Counted from the stretch's first letter, positions 48,397 to 61,700 are shown. The stretch is 64,000 nt of DNA from Silene conica (GCA_029255685.2 CM055311.2:55077048-55141047), one strand, 5' to 3'. Notes: generated from the sequence alone by a model not told the origin. Numbers and translations are program-made.

Positions 48397-49179
48397 TCAT
48401 TTCTTGCTCTTCTTATCCATTGATCCATACCCAAACAAACTACCGAACCCCAGAAGATCTGAAGTACCTTTGGCAATATAAGGAGACGGAACATTCAAAA
48501 CATGACTATTTCTAACACTGTTATTCGCAGGATATGACCCGCCAACAACACTAGCACTACCAGGTCTACCACCTTTATTAGAACCACTCTTCTTCAATAA
48601 TGGAGGCTTATGATGCAATTGGGAAGAACACGTTAAACTCGGACTTGGATTACCCCAACACTTGCTGTTCTTTTGGCTATGCTTAGATTCATTTTCTGAA
48701 GACTTAACAGATGAAAAACCTGTTGATTTACTCCTAAACAGAAGAGGAAGTGACCATATTGAGCTTTTTTTACACCCATAATTCTCACAATTTAGGCTAC
48801 TACTTCTCTTGAACCTCCAAACTGATTTTGATTCACTCTTCTCTACGCGTATCAAAGTAGCAGTAGTTAATCCTGTAATTTCATCTTCCTCTTTCGACTC
48901 TCCATTTATGGAATTCAACTTTTGCTTCATTTGGGTTGGTATGATCATACCATTAAAAAACAGTTCATCAGCTGGACAATAACTATCTTTCCCAGCAGCT
49001 AAACTAGTTGCACAAAATTTGAACTCGCAATTTGACTCCAATAAAACCGACTTATCTACTCTCATCACTCCAATATCCTCTTGCTTTTCTAAGTTATTTG
49101 TTTCCGGAAGATCATTGGAAAACGATATACGGGGACTTGAGCATGCATCTGCATTCTCTGTATTCATACTTATGGCCAT
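48397..49179 (-). CDS. DUF1645-family plant protein
   Basis: A single-exon frame of 260 residues starts at the ATG of MAISMNTENADACSSP; in-frame codons further upstream are not ATG. Marks of the family: an EFKF core followed by CPADELFFNGMIIP (about residues 52-83), and after a charged linker VWRFKRSSSLN and WSLPLLFRSKSTGFSSVK, the family's PLPLLSRSNSTG-like motif. The rest is Ser/Asn-rich and likely disordered, ending in KKSKK. DUF1645 proteins are plant-specific; members have been linked to stress tolerance and grain size, but no biochemical role is known. It seems intact. Confidence 0.8.
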   Translation of the reverse strand: MAISMNTENADACSSPRISFSNDLPETNNLEKQEDIGVMRVDKSVLLESNCEFKFCATSLAAGKDSYCPADELFFNGMIIPTQMKQKLNSINGESKEEDEITGLTTATLIRVEKSESKSVWRFKRSSSLNCENYGCKKSSIWSLPLLFRSKSTGFSSVKSSENESKHSQKNSKCWGNPSPSLTCSSQLHHKPPLLKKSGSNKGGRPGSASVVGGSYPANNSVRNSHVLNVPSPYIAKGTSDLLGFGSLFGYGSMDKKSKK

Positions 49180-49569
49180 AACTTTTTTTGGCAACTTACA
49201 AAACAAATATTTGTTTTGAAATTCAAAGTTAAAAGGAGGAATACTAAAGTGAGTGAGTTTTGAAATTTGTGGGCAAAGCAGAGTGGGGAGAGCTGGGAAG
49301 GAAGAATACTTTCTTTAAAATGGGTTTGGTTGTGTTGATAAATAAAGTGTATGTGAAGCAACAAAAGAAAGGTTAAGCTACTCCATCAAACTTGAACAAT
49401 TCTTGTGAATAAGGTCTGGGAGATCAATTATAAGGTGTATAAATGAAGATTTGGTTTGAGTACAAGACTTCTAATGTGGTTCTCTTCTAGAATGGGTAAA
49501 ACACGACAAAACAAAAGCTGATGTTTCAACATCGAATGAACTACCTTTAATGGTTATTGCTCGATGCAA
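49180..49569 (-). other. Upstream region of the DUF1645 gene
   Basis: Presumed promoter and leader; no clear TATA box at the expected distance. Confidence 0.35.
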
Positions 49570-49957
49570 CGGTTGGGAGGCGTGTCCTCAACAATAGTGC
49601 GATCACGTAATTATATCTCATGAAGAGAATATGCAAGGGATGATCCAAAATTATATAGTTAACTTACCAACATTAATCGGTAATGATTGGCTGACTAGAT
49701 ATGACGGTGGTGGTCAGTGGATCGCTTTAGGTCACACCTATAGGATAATCCCCTTAATTGATATATTGATCAATTGTATAAGATACGAGTTGATCAAATT
49801 CCTTAAAATCAAATATCGAGAAATCAGAGGTTGAATTTTAATGTAAGATTTGTATTTGAAATTGAAACGTGTCAATTGTCAAATATTAATCGATGTTTAT
49901 GAAACGTCGAAGTTAGAATAAAAAAGGTTCGTGGTTATTACAAATATTGTATATAGT
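49570..49957 (+). repeat. LTR fragment related to the 38-46 kb copia LTR
   Basis: It begins GGTTGGGAGGCGTGTCCTCA and keeps the landmarks of the 1242-bp LTR in the opposite orientation (GTGCGATCACGTAATTATAT; CGGTAATGATTGGCTGAC; GGTGGTGGTCAGTGGATCG), then breaks off where a CACTA end starts. Confidence 0.75.
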
Positions 49958-50044
49958 CACTACAACACATCCCGCATGTTTTCGACGCTTTTTGATCTGT
50001 TCTCGACGCTTTAAAGCGTCGGCATATTTTTTCTCGACGCTTCC
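49958..50044. mobile_element. Truncated end of a second CACTA element
   Basis: It begins CACTACAACACA and at once shows the subterminal repeat TCGACGCTT three times, once also inverted (AAAGCGTCG). The rest of the element is cut away by the LTR of element X at 50045. The other end is not in the window. Confidence 0.6.
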
Positions 50045-51500
50045 TGGTGAGCCGAAGTCGTATGCTCCCAAAGATAATATTTATAACACTTAAAACCTTA
50101 AACTAATATAGTATATGGTAATAAGGATCGATCCACAGAGAAGGCGATGTAATTTATGTGAATTAAAGTATAGAAAGTAAGTAACAATAATAGGGGGGTT
50201 TTGTGATTGAAAAATCTATAGTCTACTAAACAAACAATAAAGATGAATGAATTCAGATGATTAAAAGATCTTGGGTCAATAAACATCCGCTATCAACAAA
50301 CTAATTGGTCTTCGATTGTCTTTAACTCAATTACTCTCTAGTACTTTATTGTGGAAATACGGGTTTCCTTCTTCCTCTTAAGTATAATCAACTAAGTCGA
50401 AACGCGATATTAGAAGACCCTAATTATTGAACAATCTAAGCCAAGCGTCTAGATTTAATCCAACAATAGCATTAACAATCCAAGGAAGCAATAAAGATAA
50501 CGATCTTTAACACACGCGGTTAACGATTCGAATTATATGTTTAGTCTCTACCTTGTCCTAATAACGATGAAACGCATACAAATTATTAGGGTAAAGCTTG
50601 CTACTTTAGTCTAGATTAATTGAACAATTACGGATTCAATTTCTAAACATGCGATAGATTAAAGTTAACAATTACTAATTGATCAGATTAGCAAGAGAAA
50701 ACAATAATCATAAAATACGAGCAAGAGACATAAACAATACTTGAGAAATAAAAGGGAGAAAGAACAATCTCACAATTAATTAGTTGAAGCTTCCGTTTAT
50801 CAATCCAAGAAAAGAGAGGATTGGTTCCTCATAATTATTGAGCAAAAGAAATTAGGGTTCTTGAAGTTTTCCCAATTCTAAAAGTTGTATGAATGAAAAA
50901 GTGAAGGATAAGCTAAATACTTAATCTAATATTCCTAAAGTAAAAATAGAAAAATAGTAAAATTCCAAAAACTAGATGAAAGTCGGAAACAAACGAAATA
51001 AAATATCAAAACAGCCGAGCCACGGGCGACCCGCGTGCTCACCCGCGACCCGCGCGCAACACTGACCAAATTCTTCTTTTCGTGCTCTTCTTCTTTGGTC
51101 CTCACGTGGGCTTCTTTAGTATTGCAGTCCCAACAATTCATATGTTGGACTAAGTGGGGACAAAGCCATTTGCCCATGTCTTCTACTTGTCTCTTTTGAT
51201 TTCTTCAGCCCATTGATCAATTGTACATTTGTACAAGCCCAACTTACAAGCTTAGAATATAGGTTCCGGTTTTATTTCATCTTATATCCATCTCATTGTC
51301 TCGAGCCCAAATATTAGACTTGCTTCATATATCTCAAGATCAACCCAAAAATACTTGTGAACTCCACTTTTTATATTTTAACATAATTAATCTCAACACC
51401 AAGAAAACGGAATTATACAATTGTACCTCAAAACGCTTCTAATTCCATCAATAACTCGTCTAACTTGACACTTTTATGTCGTACTAAACCCGTCTTATCA
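50045..51500 (-). repeat. Element X, 3' LTR
   Basis: It is 1456 bp, TGGTGAGCC..CTTATCA. The GC-rich stretch 51021..51056 contains GCGACCCGCG twice, 19 bp apart. Confidence 0.88.
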
Positions 51501-51705
51501 AACTTCCCCACACTTAGATCTTTACTCGTCCTCGAGTAAACTCAAAGGACTCATTATAAGCTTATACCAACACCGATCCACAGAAGTGTAAGAAAAGTAG
51601 TAAAACCTCGTAGTAATCCTTGAACCAGACGGTCTTCAACATAGCAACATGAGATCAAAAACATCAGATTTTTTTTTTTTTTTTTTTCTATGTCTCTCAT
51701 TTTGC

Positions 51706-51881
51706 CTAGAGTGCCCGCCCTTGCGGATTTTCACTCTAGCTTATCATTTTTTCATCTCACCTCTACTCTCAGTGGCACGCAACTCGTTTCTTCATTTTAC
51801 CCGGAGCGCCCTTTCGGGTTTTCACTCCGTCCTCGGCCACATCCCAATCTTGCCTAGGCGCCCTTTCGGGTTTTCACCTAG
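51706..51881 (-). repeat. Three hairpins with a constant core in the 3' untranslated region of X
   Basis: At 51706..51739, 51802..51829 and 51854..51881. On the minus strand each reads stem, TGAAAA, a small inner stem loop (CCC-GAAA-GGG in two copies, a variant with CCGC/GCGG in the third), then CG, then the matching stem. The outer stems are CTAGAGTG/CACTCTAG, CGGAG/CTCCG and CTAGG/CCTAG, all perfectly paired but different. Confidence 0.8.
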
Positions 51882-52619
51882 CCGGGAGTAATCTTTCTTT
51901 CCATTTTTCATTTATTTTTTCTTTTTTCTTCTTTTCTTTTCTTTTTTTTTTTTTTTGAAATAAAGTACTGAAATAAAAACACCACACATTACAAACGTTT
52001 ACAAATCGGAACGAATCTCCCTCCCCACACTTGAATGAAACATTGTCCTCAATGTTGCAAGGACACAATAAAAAGGGAAGAGAAAAACACACACCTCATC
52101 TAAGGAAGCACCAATGACGATAGAGACCATCAAGCATACCGCAACACCACATGAAAACATGAAAACATAGCAATCCATGCACCACACCTCCTCCCCACAC
52201 TTGGCTATTAGCATACATCATAAAGCACAATCATACAAAGCCAACAAAGATAAGAGTGATAAAGAAAACTAACGCCCCTTATTACTCCAATCCTAACCAA
52301 AGACCAAGTAGCTGTAATAATATATATGCCAGTAACAAAATGCACATAAATAAAACTTCCGCAACTCCGAGCTTACAAGGTCATTCCTAATCTCCTCTAC
52401 ACCAAATCAACAATCCATCCAACCGCATAAACAAGTGCCCACAACAACGCACCGCGGTTACACCACACCTTAGCCACTATCCTACCCTTCCTTCCTTCTA
52501 GGTCTCCCTTCTTATGTCGCCAACACCATAAATTAAGCAGTTCCGATTTCCGTTCTTTTTTTTTGAATTTTCGTTTTTTTTTTTTTTTTTTTTTTATCAA
52601 ATTGCACACACAAATCTAT

Positions 52620-52642
52620 GGGTTGCCTCCCAGAAGCGCTAT
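52620..52642 (-). promoter_or_regulatory. Conserved Athila post-coding motif
   Basis: The minus strand carries GCGCTTCTGGGAGGCAACCC followed by A. The motif lies about 70 bp after the gag-protease stop. A version sits at 37796..37820 on the plus strand. Its role is unknown to me. Confidence 0.55.
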
Positions 52643-52711
52643 TGTTTAACGTCGTTGGCTCGACATCTCGCGGAGTGGTGAACCACCCGACTTAAGATAG
52701 AATTTAGAACT

Positions 52712-55700
52712 TTACCTTTTCAAGGGACTGGGGTAAACACATGATTTAATATGTATAACTTGTGTTGCTTTACCGGAGCTCTTCCGGCGAATTAGATTAT
52801 CAAACCAAGTCTTACCCTTCCTTTTTCCAGCCTCAGCATCTTTGTGATTCTCCCATAGAAGGATACACTTTTTCTCTCTAAGCGGGGAGTCCTGCAAAAT
52901 TTCACAAGCTTTGCTCGGAAGTGGTGGCTTCCGGCTTCTCATAGAAGTATGATTGGTAGTAATGGCACACAAAGAAGAAACCATAGAATTAGTTGAATTA
53001 GGTGGATTAATTTGAAATTTAACCACCTTCCCATCAAACTCCATAGTCAAGGAACCATTTGGGACATCAATTCGGGTTCCTGCGGTCTTTAGGAATGGTC
53101 TACCCAATAAAATTGGGATAGCATCAACCTCCTGTGCCATATCCAAAACATAGAAATCTGCTGGGAAAACTAGTTGATCTACCTTGACCATGACATTCTC
53201 TACTAATCCTCTAGGGTGTACACTAGACCGATTAGCAAGTTGGACTACTACCCTAGTGCTTTTCAAAGGACCAAGCTTAAGAGACTCATAAACATGGTAG
53301 GGGAGAACATTTATTGATGCCCCTAGATCTAACATGGCTCTTTCAAACCGTGTATCACCTATAGTGCAAGGTATGGTAAACACACCCGGATCACTACACT
53401 TAGGAGGGGTCTTACTCTTAAACAAGGCCGAAACAAACTCACTAGGTTTCCCCTTCTGCTTTTTCAAACTACGTTCCTTCTGATTTCTTTTAATTGTACA
53501 AAGTTCTTTTAAAAACTTTGCATATCTAGGAACACTCTTAAGCAAGTCAAGTAAAGGAATATTTACCTCGCATTTACGAAAGGTTTCGTAAATATCAGTG
53601 TCATGCTCCTTTCTTCTTTTGTCCTTCAAAGCCTCGGGAAAAGGTGGGAGTGACTCATATGTGGGCATAACTGGTGTCACCTCATTGGAATTAGATACAT
53701 CCTCTTTCACTCCATCACTAAGTATCTTGTCACCTTCAACCACTAACTCCTCTTCATCTTGAACAGTCACCACCCTAGGCTTAGATTTTGGCTTTTCAAT
53801 CTCCACCAATTGCCTACCATTTCTCAATGATACGGCACTCACATTCTCCCTGGGATTCAGCACGGGTTGAGATGGTAGAGCACCCGACTGTTTAGCTTCT
53901 AACCGATTGACCGCAGTAGCCAATTGGCTCACTTGATTCTCAAGATTTTTAAAATTTTGCTTAGTATCAGCTCGATCTTGAGTAACACTGAGAGTGAGAG
54001 CACGAATCATATCTTCCGTGGACATTGATGAGCTCGGTGGTGCTTGTTGAGCTACTTGTTGTGGCACTTGTTGAGTAAATTGTTGTCCTTGTGGTCGCTG
54101 GAGAAACTGGCCTCTAGGAGGGCCAGCTGATGGACCGGCTTGAGAGTTTCCCCAACGGAAGTTAGGGTGAGCCTTCCATCCTTCATTATAGGTATTAGAG
54201 TGTGGATCCCATTTCTTGTTTGAACTACTCTCCCATATACCATTCACCGTCTGAGAACCACCCTCTTGCATTTGGGGGCACAAATCGCTAGGATGACCCT
54301 CAATACAGCATATACCACAAACAACGGCCATTTGTCTTCCAGATAACATGTCACGTAGGGTGGAAGCAATATTATCAACTTTCTCCTCCAAGCCAGGACT
54401 AACACCCATAGCACTCACTCCTCTTCGTGATGGTCTCCTCTCAAACTGTCTAGAGGTCTCAGCTAGCTCTGTGTTAACCTCCCAAGCTTCATCTGGATTC
54501 TTATTTGCTATATTTCCCCCACAAGCAGAGTGAATCATACGACGATCATCGATGTTTAGGCCTCCACAAAAATACATGATGAGATCTTGGTCGGAGTATC
54601 CATGGTAAGGACAACTAGCACAAAGCTTCTTAAATTTCTCAAGAAACTCATACATAGTTTCTCCATCTTGTTGTTCAACATTACTGATGGCTCTTTTTAG
54701 TTGAGATGACCGAGAAGGAGGAAAGTATTTCTCCAAGAATGCCTTCTTCGTACCTACCCAAGTAGTGATACTCCCCGGTGGTAGATAATTTAACCAGTCT
54801 CTTGCATTGTCCTTCAAGGAGAAGGGAAATGCTCTCAATTTCAACTGCTCCTCAGTGACATTGGCTGGCTTCATACTGGTGCAAACAATATGAAAATCCG
54901 AAAGATGCTTGATGCCCGTCGTTGAGGGTACCAAAGATAAAATTTATAATTCCTAACTTTAACAATAGATAGTGAAAGTCAGGGTCGAACCACAAGGAGG
55001 TGGGGAATGTTTATTGTTTGGTGTTAATGTTAAGGTAACAATTTTTTGGGGGTTTTTAAGGTTGTTTACTAAGTCTAAGGCAAAGATAAAAATAAAGCAA
55101 GAAAATAAAGATGAGATTAAAATATAATAAAAGAGGATGCTAGGATGTTCGGGTAATAAATAGCTAAGGTAAAATAAATCCTAAGGTCAACATGTATTGC
55201 AGTCGTGTAAGGGGGTGTAACATATCTTTTTAGGTCTATGCTACCTAATAGCTCCTTTCGGCCTATGCTATTAGTTCCTAGGTCTCACAATTATTGGGTG
55301 TCAACAATAAGGGTGATTCCTAAATCCCAGGTTACATACCTTTCAGCCTTGAGTAACCTATCCGTCTTAAGGTGTAAACCAATGCCCTTCCCGTATCTTT
55401 CAATCTTGGGTAGGTCATTACTAACATCCTACAAGTCTCCTATTGGTCTCATTGCAGGATATTAAAATTTATAAGAAAAGACGAAATAAGAAAACAGACG
55501 CGAGTGGTCGACCGACCGGCTACTCCAGTCGGCCGACCACGGCCTCGGTCGACCGACCGACTATTCCAGTCGGCCGACCGGGGTCCTGCTACAGGTCGGG
55601 TTTTTCGGATTTTATTTACCTATGCATATTATTCCCTACATCCTAACATATGAAAATTAGTTACTCATAACTGTTAAGACGAATATAAAGTTGGGAATAA

Positions 55701-58700
55701 ACATGAAGAACATAGTAATTAATCTAAACATGCAAGATTCAATAAGGCTTGGGGTTCTAATTTAACAATTGTAATAAAAGCAATAAGAACGATAATGAAA
55801 CTAGATCAAAGAAGAATTACCACAATTGGAATTAAGGTAGAACGGAATCAACTTTATTGAATACTTGGGAACTATTGAAAGATTGCAAAACTAAAAATAT
55901 ATGATGAGACTTTAGATAATAAGAAGATGGTGTATTCGATAGATCCAAGATATCTCAAACCCTAATCACAAGATTAGTTTATATAGGGTAAAAACTAAGA
56001 GTTTCCTAAAGATTCTAATTCTACTTTATTTCCGAAAAAGACTCGCATGGGCTTCGTTCTGGTCGGCCGACCCGTTTAGCTGGTCGGTCGACCGCTTCTT
56101 GTTGGACTTCTCTTATTTCCGGCCTTTCTTGGAAATTGGGCTTCATGAAAATCAGGCCTGGTCGGCCGACCCGTTTGGGTGGTCGGTCGACCGCTTCCTC
56201 TGGGGAGTCTTCGGTTTTCCTCTTGGTTTGACTTTTGGTACTTGATTTTGACTCCAGTTGACTTTCCATTTATTCCTTAATTAAGCAAAAGACTTGAGGA
56301 TACGAATTTGGTGCTAAATTGCTTCTTTTCCGCATAAATCTGCAAAAATGCATAAAAATACGAAAGTACACAATTTGTGGGAAATAAAGGCTAAAACATA
56401 GTAAATGAGCGACCAAATACGTGTAAAAATAGATGTAAAACATCATAAAATAGACACGTATCAAATTCCCCAAACCAAACCCTTGCTTGCCCTCAAGCAA
56501 GAAATAGACTCGATCTTAACTAATGGAACGATTTCAATCTCAGAGCGAAATTTACATGTAAGCCTAAACCAATGCCAAGAACAAAATGAGATAATATTCA
56601 AATCATGCAAACGAGTTATAGGGTTGTCAAACTTGAAAACATAAAGACTATAGAGACTTATACTATGGACTCTCGCGGTACGCTCGAGACACTCATGAAG
56701 CAAAGGGTGAGTATATGTAAAAGATAGAAAGAAGTATATTTGTCATGACACTCACCTAACTACGACCCATGGAAACATGCCTGCAATCTAACATGAACAA
56801 GAATTCTACAACTTTGTATAACAATCTTATTAAGTGACCCAGATACATGCAATTGGGGTAATGAAAGATATGTGAGGTAAAAGGTAAAAGTGGTTAAGAT
56901 GTTTTTGGAATTGTGGGGTTAGTAGCCAAGCTAGTAAAACCGATTCTCAACAACATACTTCACGACTTTTTTTTGATATTAAGAAAGTGCTCTTTTTGTA
57001 GCACAACTCTCACATTTGAATATAAGAAAGGACTCCCCAATATTTTTGAATGAAGTACGGGAGTGATAGCATATAAAAGAAATGGATTTTTTGAACGAAT
57101 TTTTTTTTCTGATGATGCCAGGTGGTCGGCCGACCTGTATATGTGGTCGGTCGACTGTCGTCTGCATTTTCCGGATTTTTTTTCGTTTTTTTTTTTCTTT
57201 TTTCTTTCTTTCTTTTCTGAATTTTTTTCTGTTCTTGTTCTTTTTTTTTTTCTTTTCTTGCTTTCTTTCTTTCTTTTCTCTTTTTGCTCATGATAGCATA
57301 CAAACCAAGATGCCTCAAAAAAAACAAACCAAAGACCACAAATACTAGCTTGGAAGGGTAGGCTAAGTATGGGATGTAGTTTTGGGGGAATAAAAAGGCG
57401 AATTTAGCTATGTGAAGCTTATGGGTAAATATGAGAAAAAGGGATCCCAAATGCACGTATCAAGATTCACAAAACGAGATAGTAAAACAAGTATATAGCA
57501 ATTCAAGTTCATGTTTATGCATATTGATGTAACATGTTCCAAGGGGAGTACTACTCACATCCTAGACAACTGGCTTAAGAATGAAACCAGGAAATAAGGT
57601 TCTAAAACTTAGAATGTATAAGTAGATTGCCAAGGTATAAGTCAAGTCTCAAGATATACAAATTGACAAAAACTCGTAGATATGCAAAAGACTCTTATAC
57701 TAAAACAAGTTGACAAGGCAAGATAAAGGCATAAACATGTAAGAAAGCAAAATCATCCTTGAAATACTTTCGTTCCGACTCGACCTATATGCTAAAATAA
57801 ACGTGCATTTTTTTGGAATTTTTTGAATTTTTTAATTTTTTTTTTTGGATTTTTGTATATATATAAGGAAAATAAAGAAAAGAACGATGCAAGACAGAAA
57901 TGCAATAAACGTGTGACAAAATGCAATGCATGTAACACGAAACCAATCCCCAAACCAACCCGCACAATGTCCCCATTGTGCATTAGCCTAAGTAAAGGTT
58001 TCAGAAAATTAAAGGAAAGATGCAAAGAAATTAAAACTAAGGAAAAACTGGAAAGAACTCACTGGGTTAAAAGATGTAAGAGAAAAACCTCCCCAAACCA
58101 GCGTAAGCTGGGAGGTTTTGGTGGCTAGCAGTGCCTCTCAAGTATCCAATTTGATTTCATGAGTCCCAAGGGAGAGAAACGAAAGACTGCTGGGGACAGT
58201 AGGTCGACCGACCGGTGTTTCTGGTCGATCGACCTCCTGTGAACAGTGGAAAATTCTGCGAAACAGCGCCTCTGGTCGACCGACTGATGATTCTGGTCGG
58301 TCGACCAGTTTAGTCCTGGAGGTCTTCTCTTCTTCGGAAATCCTGAAAAAGCAAGAAAATATGTGCGCCCAACAATGCGCGAGATGCCAAAACGATTCTA
58401 AAAGTCTTAACTACTAGCAAACCGAACTAAAAAGTTTCACACAACATAAAATAAATTGTCTTAAAACTGTAATTTAAAAACAACTATCCGCTGAAGATGC
58501 GGAAAATATCCGACCACGGCTTCTGACGGCACGCCGTAGTCTCCACAGTTTTTGCTTCAGTGGCAAAACACATCTTCTTTCCTCCGTGGCAAAGCATATG
58601 CGACGGTCTCTCTTCTTGAGCCTGCCTCCTCTTCTTTTTCTCCTCTCGATCCACGACGTCTGGATCTTCATCTTCTCCATAGCTTAGGCATCCCATTCCT

Positions 58701-61700
58701 CCTCTCTGGATGATGACTTCCTTCTCCTTGGGTTTCCCCAAACCAATTCCTGCAATAGTCATAGCAAAAGTGTCCTCCCTACTGCTCCCAATCTGGGGCG
58801 GAGGTGTAAAAACAGATACAGGAACAGGTAATAAAGGTGGAGAAGTAGTGATGACCTCATACTTCTTCTCAGAAGTGATAGCATTACATGTGATAGGGGT
58901 CATAGCATCCTTCTTCCTATAGGATAGGCCATAGATGATAGAGTGTTTGCCTACTTTGAAGGTTAGAGTTCCAGTGCCTACATCTATAATGGCACCTGCA
59001 GTGTGAAGAAAGGGTCTTCCTAGAATGATGGGTATATGGGCATCCTCTGGGATGTCCAAAACAACAAAGTCTACTGGGAAGAAAAACCTGTCAATACGCA
59101 CAGGGATGTTTTCTAACACCCCTACAGGTTCCATTGATGTGCGATCAGCCATCTGGACCGTCATACTGGTCACTGCAAATTCGGTCATCCCTAGTTTTAA
59201 GGCAACGCTTAGGGGCATGACACTTATACTAGCACCTAAATCGCATAAAGCCTTTTTAACTGGGAAGGTTCCTATATTACAGGGGACAGAAAAACTTCCA
59301 GGGTCTTCTAATTTATGAGGGGCAATGACATGTGTTAAAAAGCTAGATGACTCTTCAGTGAGAGCCACCGACTCAACCTTTTCTAGAGACCTCTTTCTTG
59401 ACAAAAGCTGTCTCATGAATTTTAGATAAGAAGGAACTTGTTGAACTAATTCTAAAAATGGAACTTGAACATTTAATGAACGAATTACATCTTTAAATTT
59501 ATCAAAAGATACCTGTTCCTTTGAAGGTACGAGTCTTTCCGGGAAAGGAGCAGCTGAAGACTCCGTATTTGCAGCCCTTTTTAAAAATCTGGGGGTCTTG
59601 TCACCCCTGAAAAGAAAATCCCGTAAGTTATTCGGCAATTCTGGACGAAAGGGAACTTCAGATTCTGCTTCGGTGGTCGGTCGACCAGTATCCTCGGTCG
59701 GTCGACCAGTCTCCTGTTCAGCTGATAATTTCGGATCCTGCTCCGCGGTCGGTCGACCAGATTCCTCGGTCGGTCGACCGACTTTGCTGCTACTCGCTGT
59801 TTTTTCTTTCTCAGCCCCCACCTTAGCTCCACTTCGCAGGGTTACGACGTTTAGAGTCTCCTTCTTCTGGTCTGGTTTGGTCGGAAGTTGACCCGGAGCC
59901 CTAGTATCATTCTTGCTCGCAATCTGAGCAATCTGGGACTCCAACATCTTCATCCCTGCCTCTCTAGCCTGCGACTCCTTCTGAACCAACCCAATAAGAT
60001 TTTGGATAAGAGCATCTGTGTTGGGTGGTGGATTGGAAGGTGGTTGAGGGTTGAAAGGTGGTCTTTGGAAGTTTTGTTTATGTGGGGGTACATAGGTGGA
60101 ATTTTGCTGAGGTTGCATGTGCTGTGGGTTTTGAACATTCTGGCTTGTCCACCTTAGGTTGGGATGGACATTATTGTTATTTGGATCATAGAAATTGTTC
60201 CAACGATAATGCTGAAAAGCGGCACATGTCTCATTAGATGAAGTACAGAACTTTGACACATGCCCTTCTCCACCGCACCTCTCGCAAGCAAAGGGTCCGT
60301 CCTGAACGGCGTTCACCTGGTATATTCCTCCCTTGCTTCCACTCCCTAGATCGAGCTTTCCTGCAGCCTCAAACTTTTCCAACTTGGCCGTTAAGGCCTC
60401 AATTGCTGACAGGTTGTACTCAGATTTTCTCTGATTTCCTCTGGAAGTACCATGCTCAGCGCGGTGCACAGCAACATCTTCTATTAACTTGAGACCCTTG
60501 GTCTCTCCTGAATTATCCTGGAACCTTCCATTAGCTGCAGCATCTAAGTAGGCCCTGTTGTCATCATAGAGGCCATTGTAGAACTGGTTGCAAAGAAACC
60601 ATTGTTCGAATCCGTGATGTGGTATGGATCGAACAAGTCTCTTGAACCTGTCCCACGCCTCGCTAAAGTCTTCATTGGGACCTTGCTTGAAATTGGTGAT
60701 CTGCGCTCTTAAAGCATTCGTCTTTGATGCAGAGTAATATTTTCTGTAGAAAGCTAGGGCTAAGGTGTTCCAATCTGTAACTCCCGCAGCGGTGCGGTCA
60801 AGGTCTCTGTACCATTCTCTCGCAGAGTCCCTAAGGGAGAAGATAAACATGGTCTGTTTAATCTGGTCCTGCGTCACTCCTTCTGGGGGTGCTATAGAGC
60901 ATATGTAATCTGTGAAGATTTCAATATGCTTAGCAGCATCCTCATTGGCCGAGCCTCCAAATTGGTTTCTTTCAACCATAGTTATATAGGCAGGCTTGGC
61001 CTCGAATGGCTTCCCAGTACCTGCAGATAAAGTGAACCCTTTGTATAGGTCCTTTGCCTGAGGCATAGAGTGACTGGCAATAGTAGCTTCTTCTGCCATA
61101 TTATCTTCTTCTTTAGGAAAAACTGGAAAGTGGGTAAAAGATGGTGTTTTTGGTGAAAGCGGATTGATGGGTGAATTTGGTTGCGAAGGTGGTGTTTTTG
61201 GTGAAGATGGTGGTAACTCGAAAAGGTCTTCTTGAAATAAGGAAGATGGTGAACCTCCTTCCTGATTTGCTAGAAGTTGCTTTCTTCTTTCCCTAAGAGT
61301 CCTCTCAATTTCGAGATCAAGTGGTAGGAGTTCTCCTTGAACTGACCTGCGCATAAGAGGAAACTACAAGAAAAAGGATGAGAAGGTTTAAGGAACAAAA
61401 AGTTCCTTAAACAAAGAGAAACAAAAACAAAAAACAATAAACACTGGCGTCACCTCCCCGGCAACGGCGCCAAAATTTGATGCCCGTCGTTGAGGGTACC
61501 AAAGATAAAATTTATAATTCCTAACTTTAACAATAGATAGTGAAAGTCAGGGTCGAACCACAAGGAGGTGGGGAATGTTTATTGTTTGGTGTTAATGTTA
61601 AGGTAACAATTTTTTGGGGGTTTTTAAGGTTGTTTACTAAGTCTAAGGCAAAGATAAAAATAAAGCAAGAAAATAAAGATGAGATTAAAATATAATAAAA

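Noticed and set aside
51649-52092. Frames around poly-T/poly-C runs in element X
   Set aside because: Low-complexity sequence and hairpins; no domain or start support.
55238-55646. Frames in the LTRs of element Y (also at 61806..62214)
   Set aside because: They are identical in both LTRs because the LTRs are; partly made of palindrome modules, with no domain.
57010-57456. Lys/Glu-rich 148-codon frame
   Set aside because: It is a translation of a polypurine run in the untranslated part of element Y.
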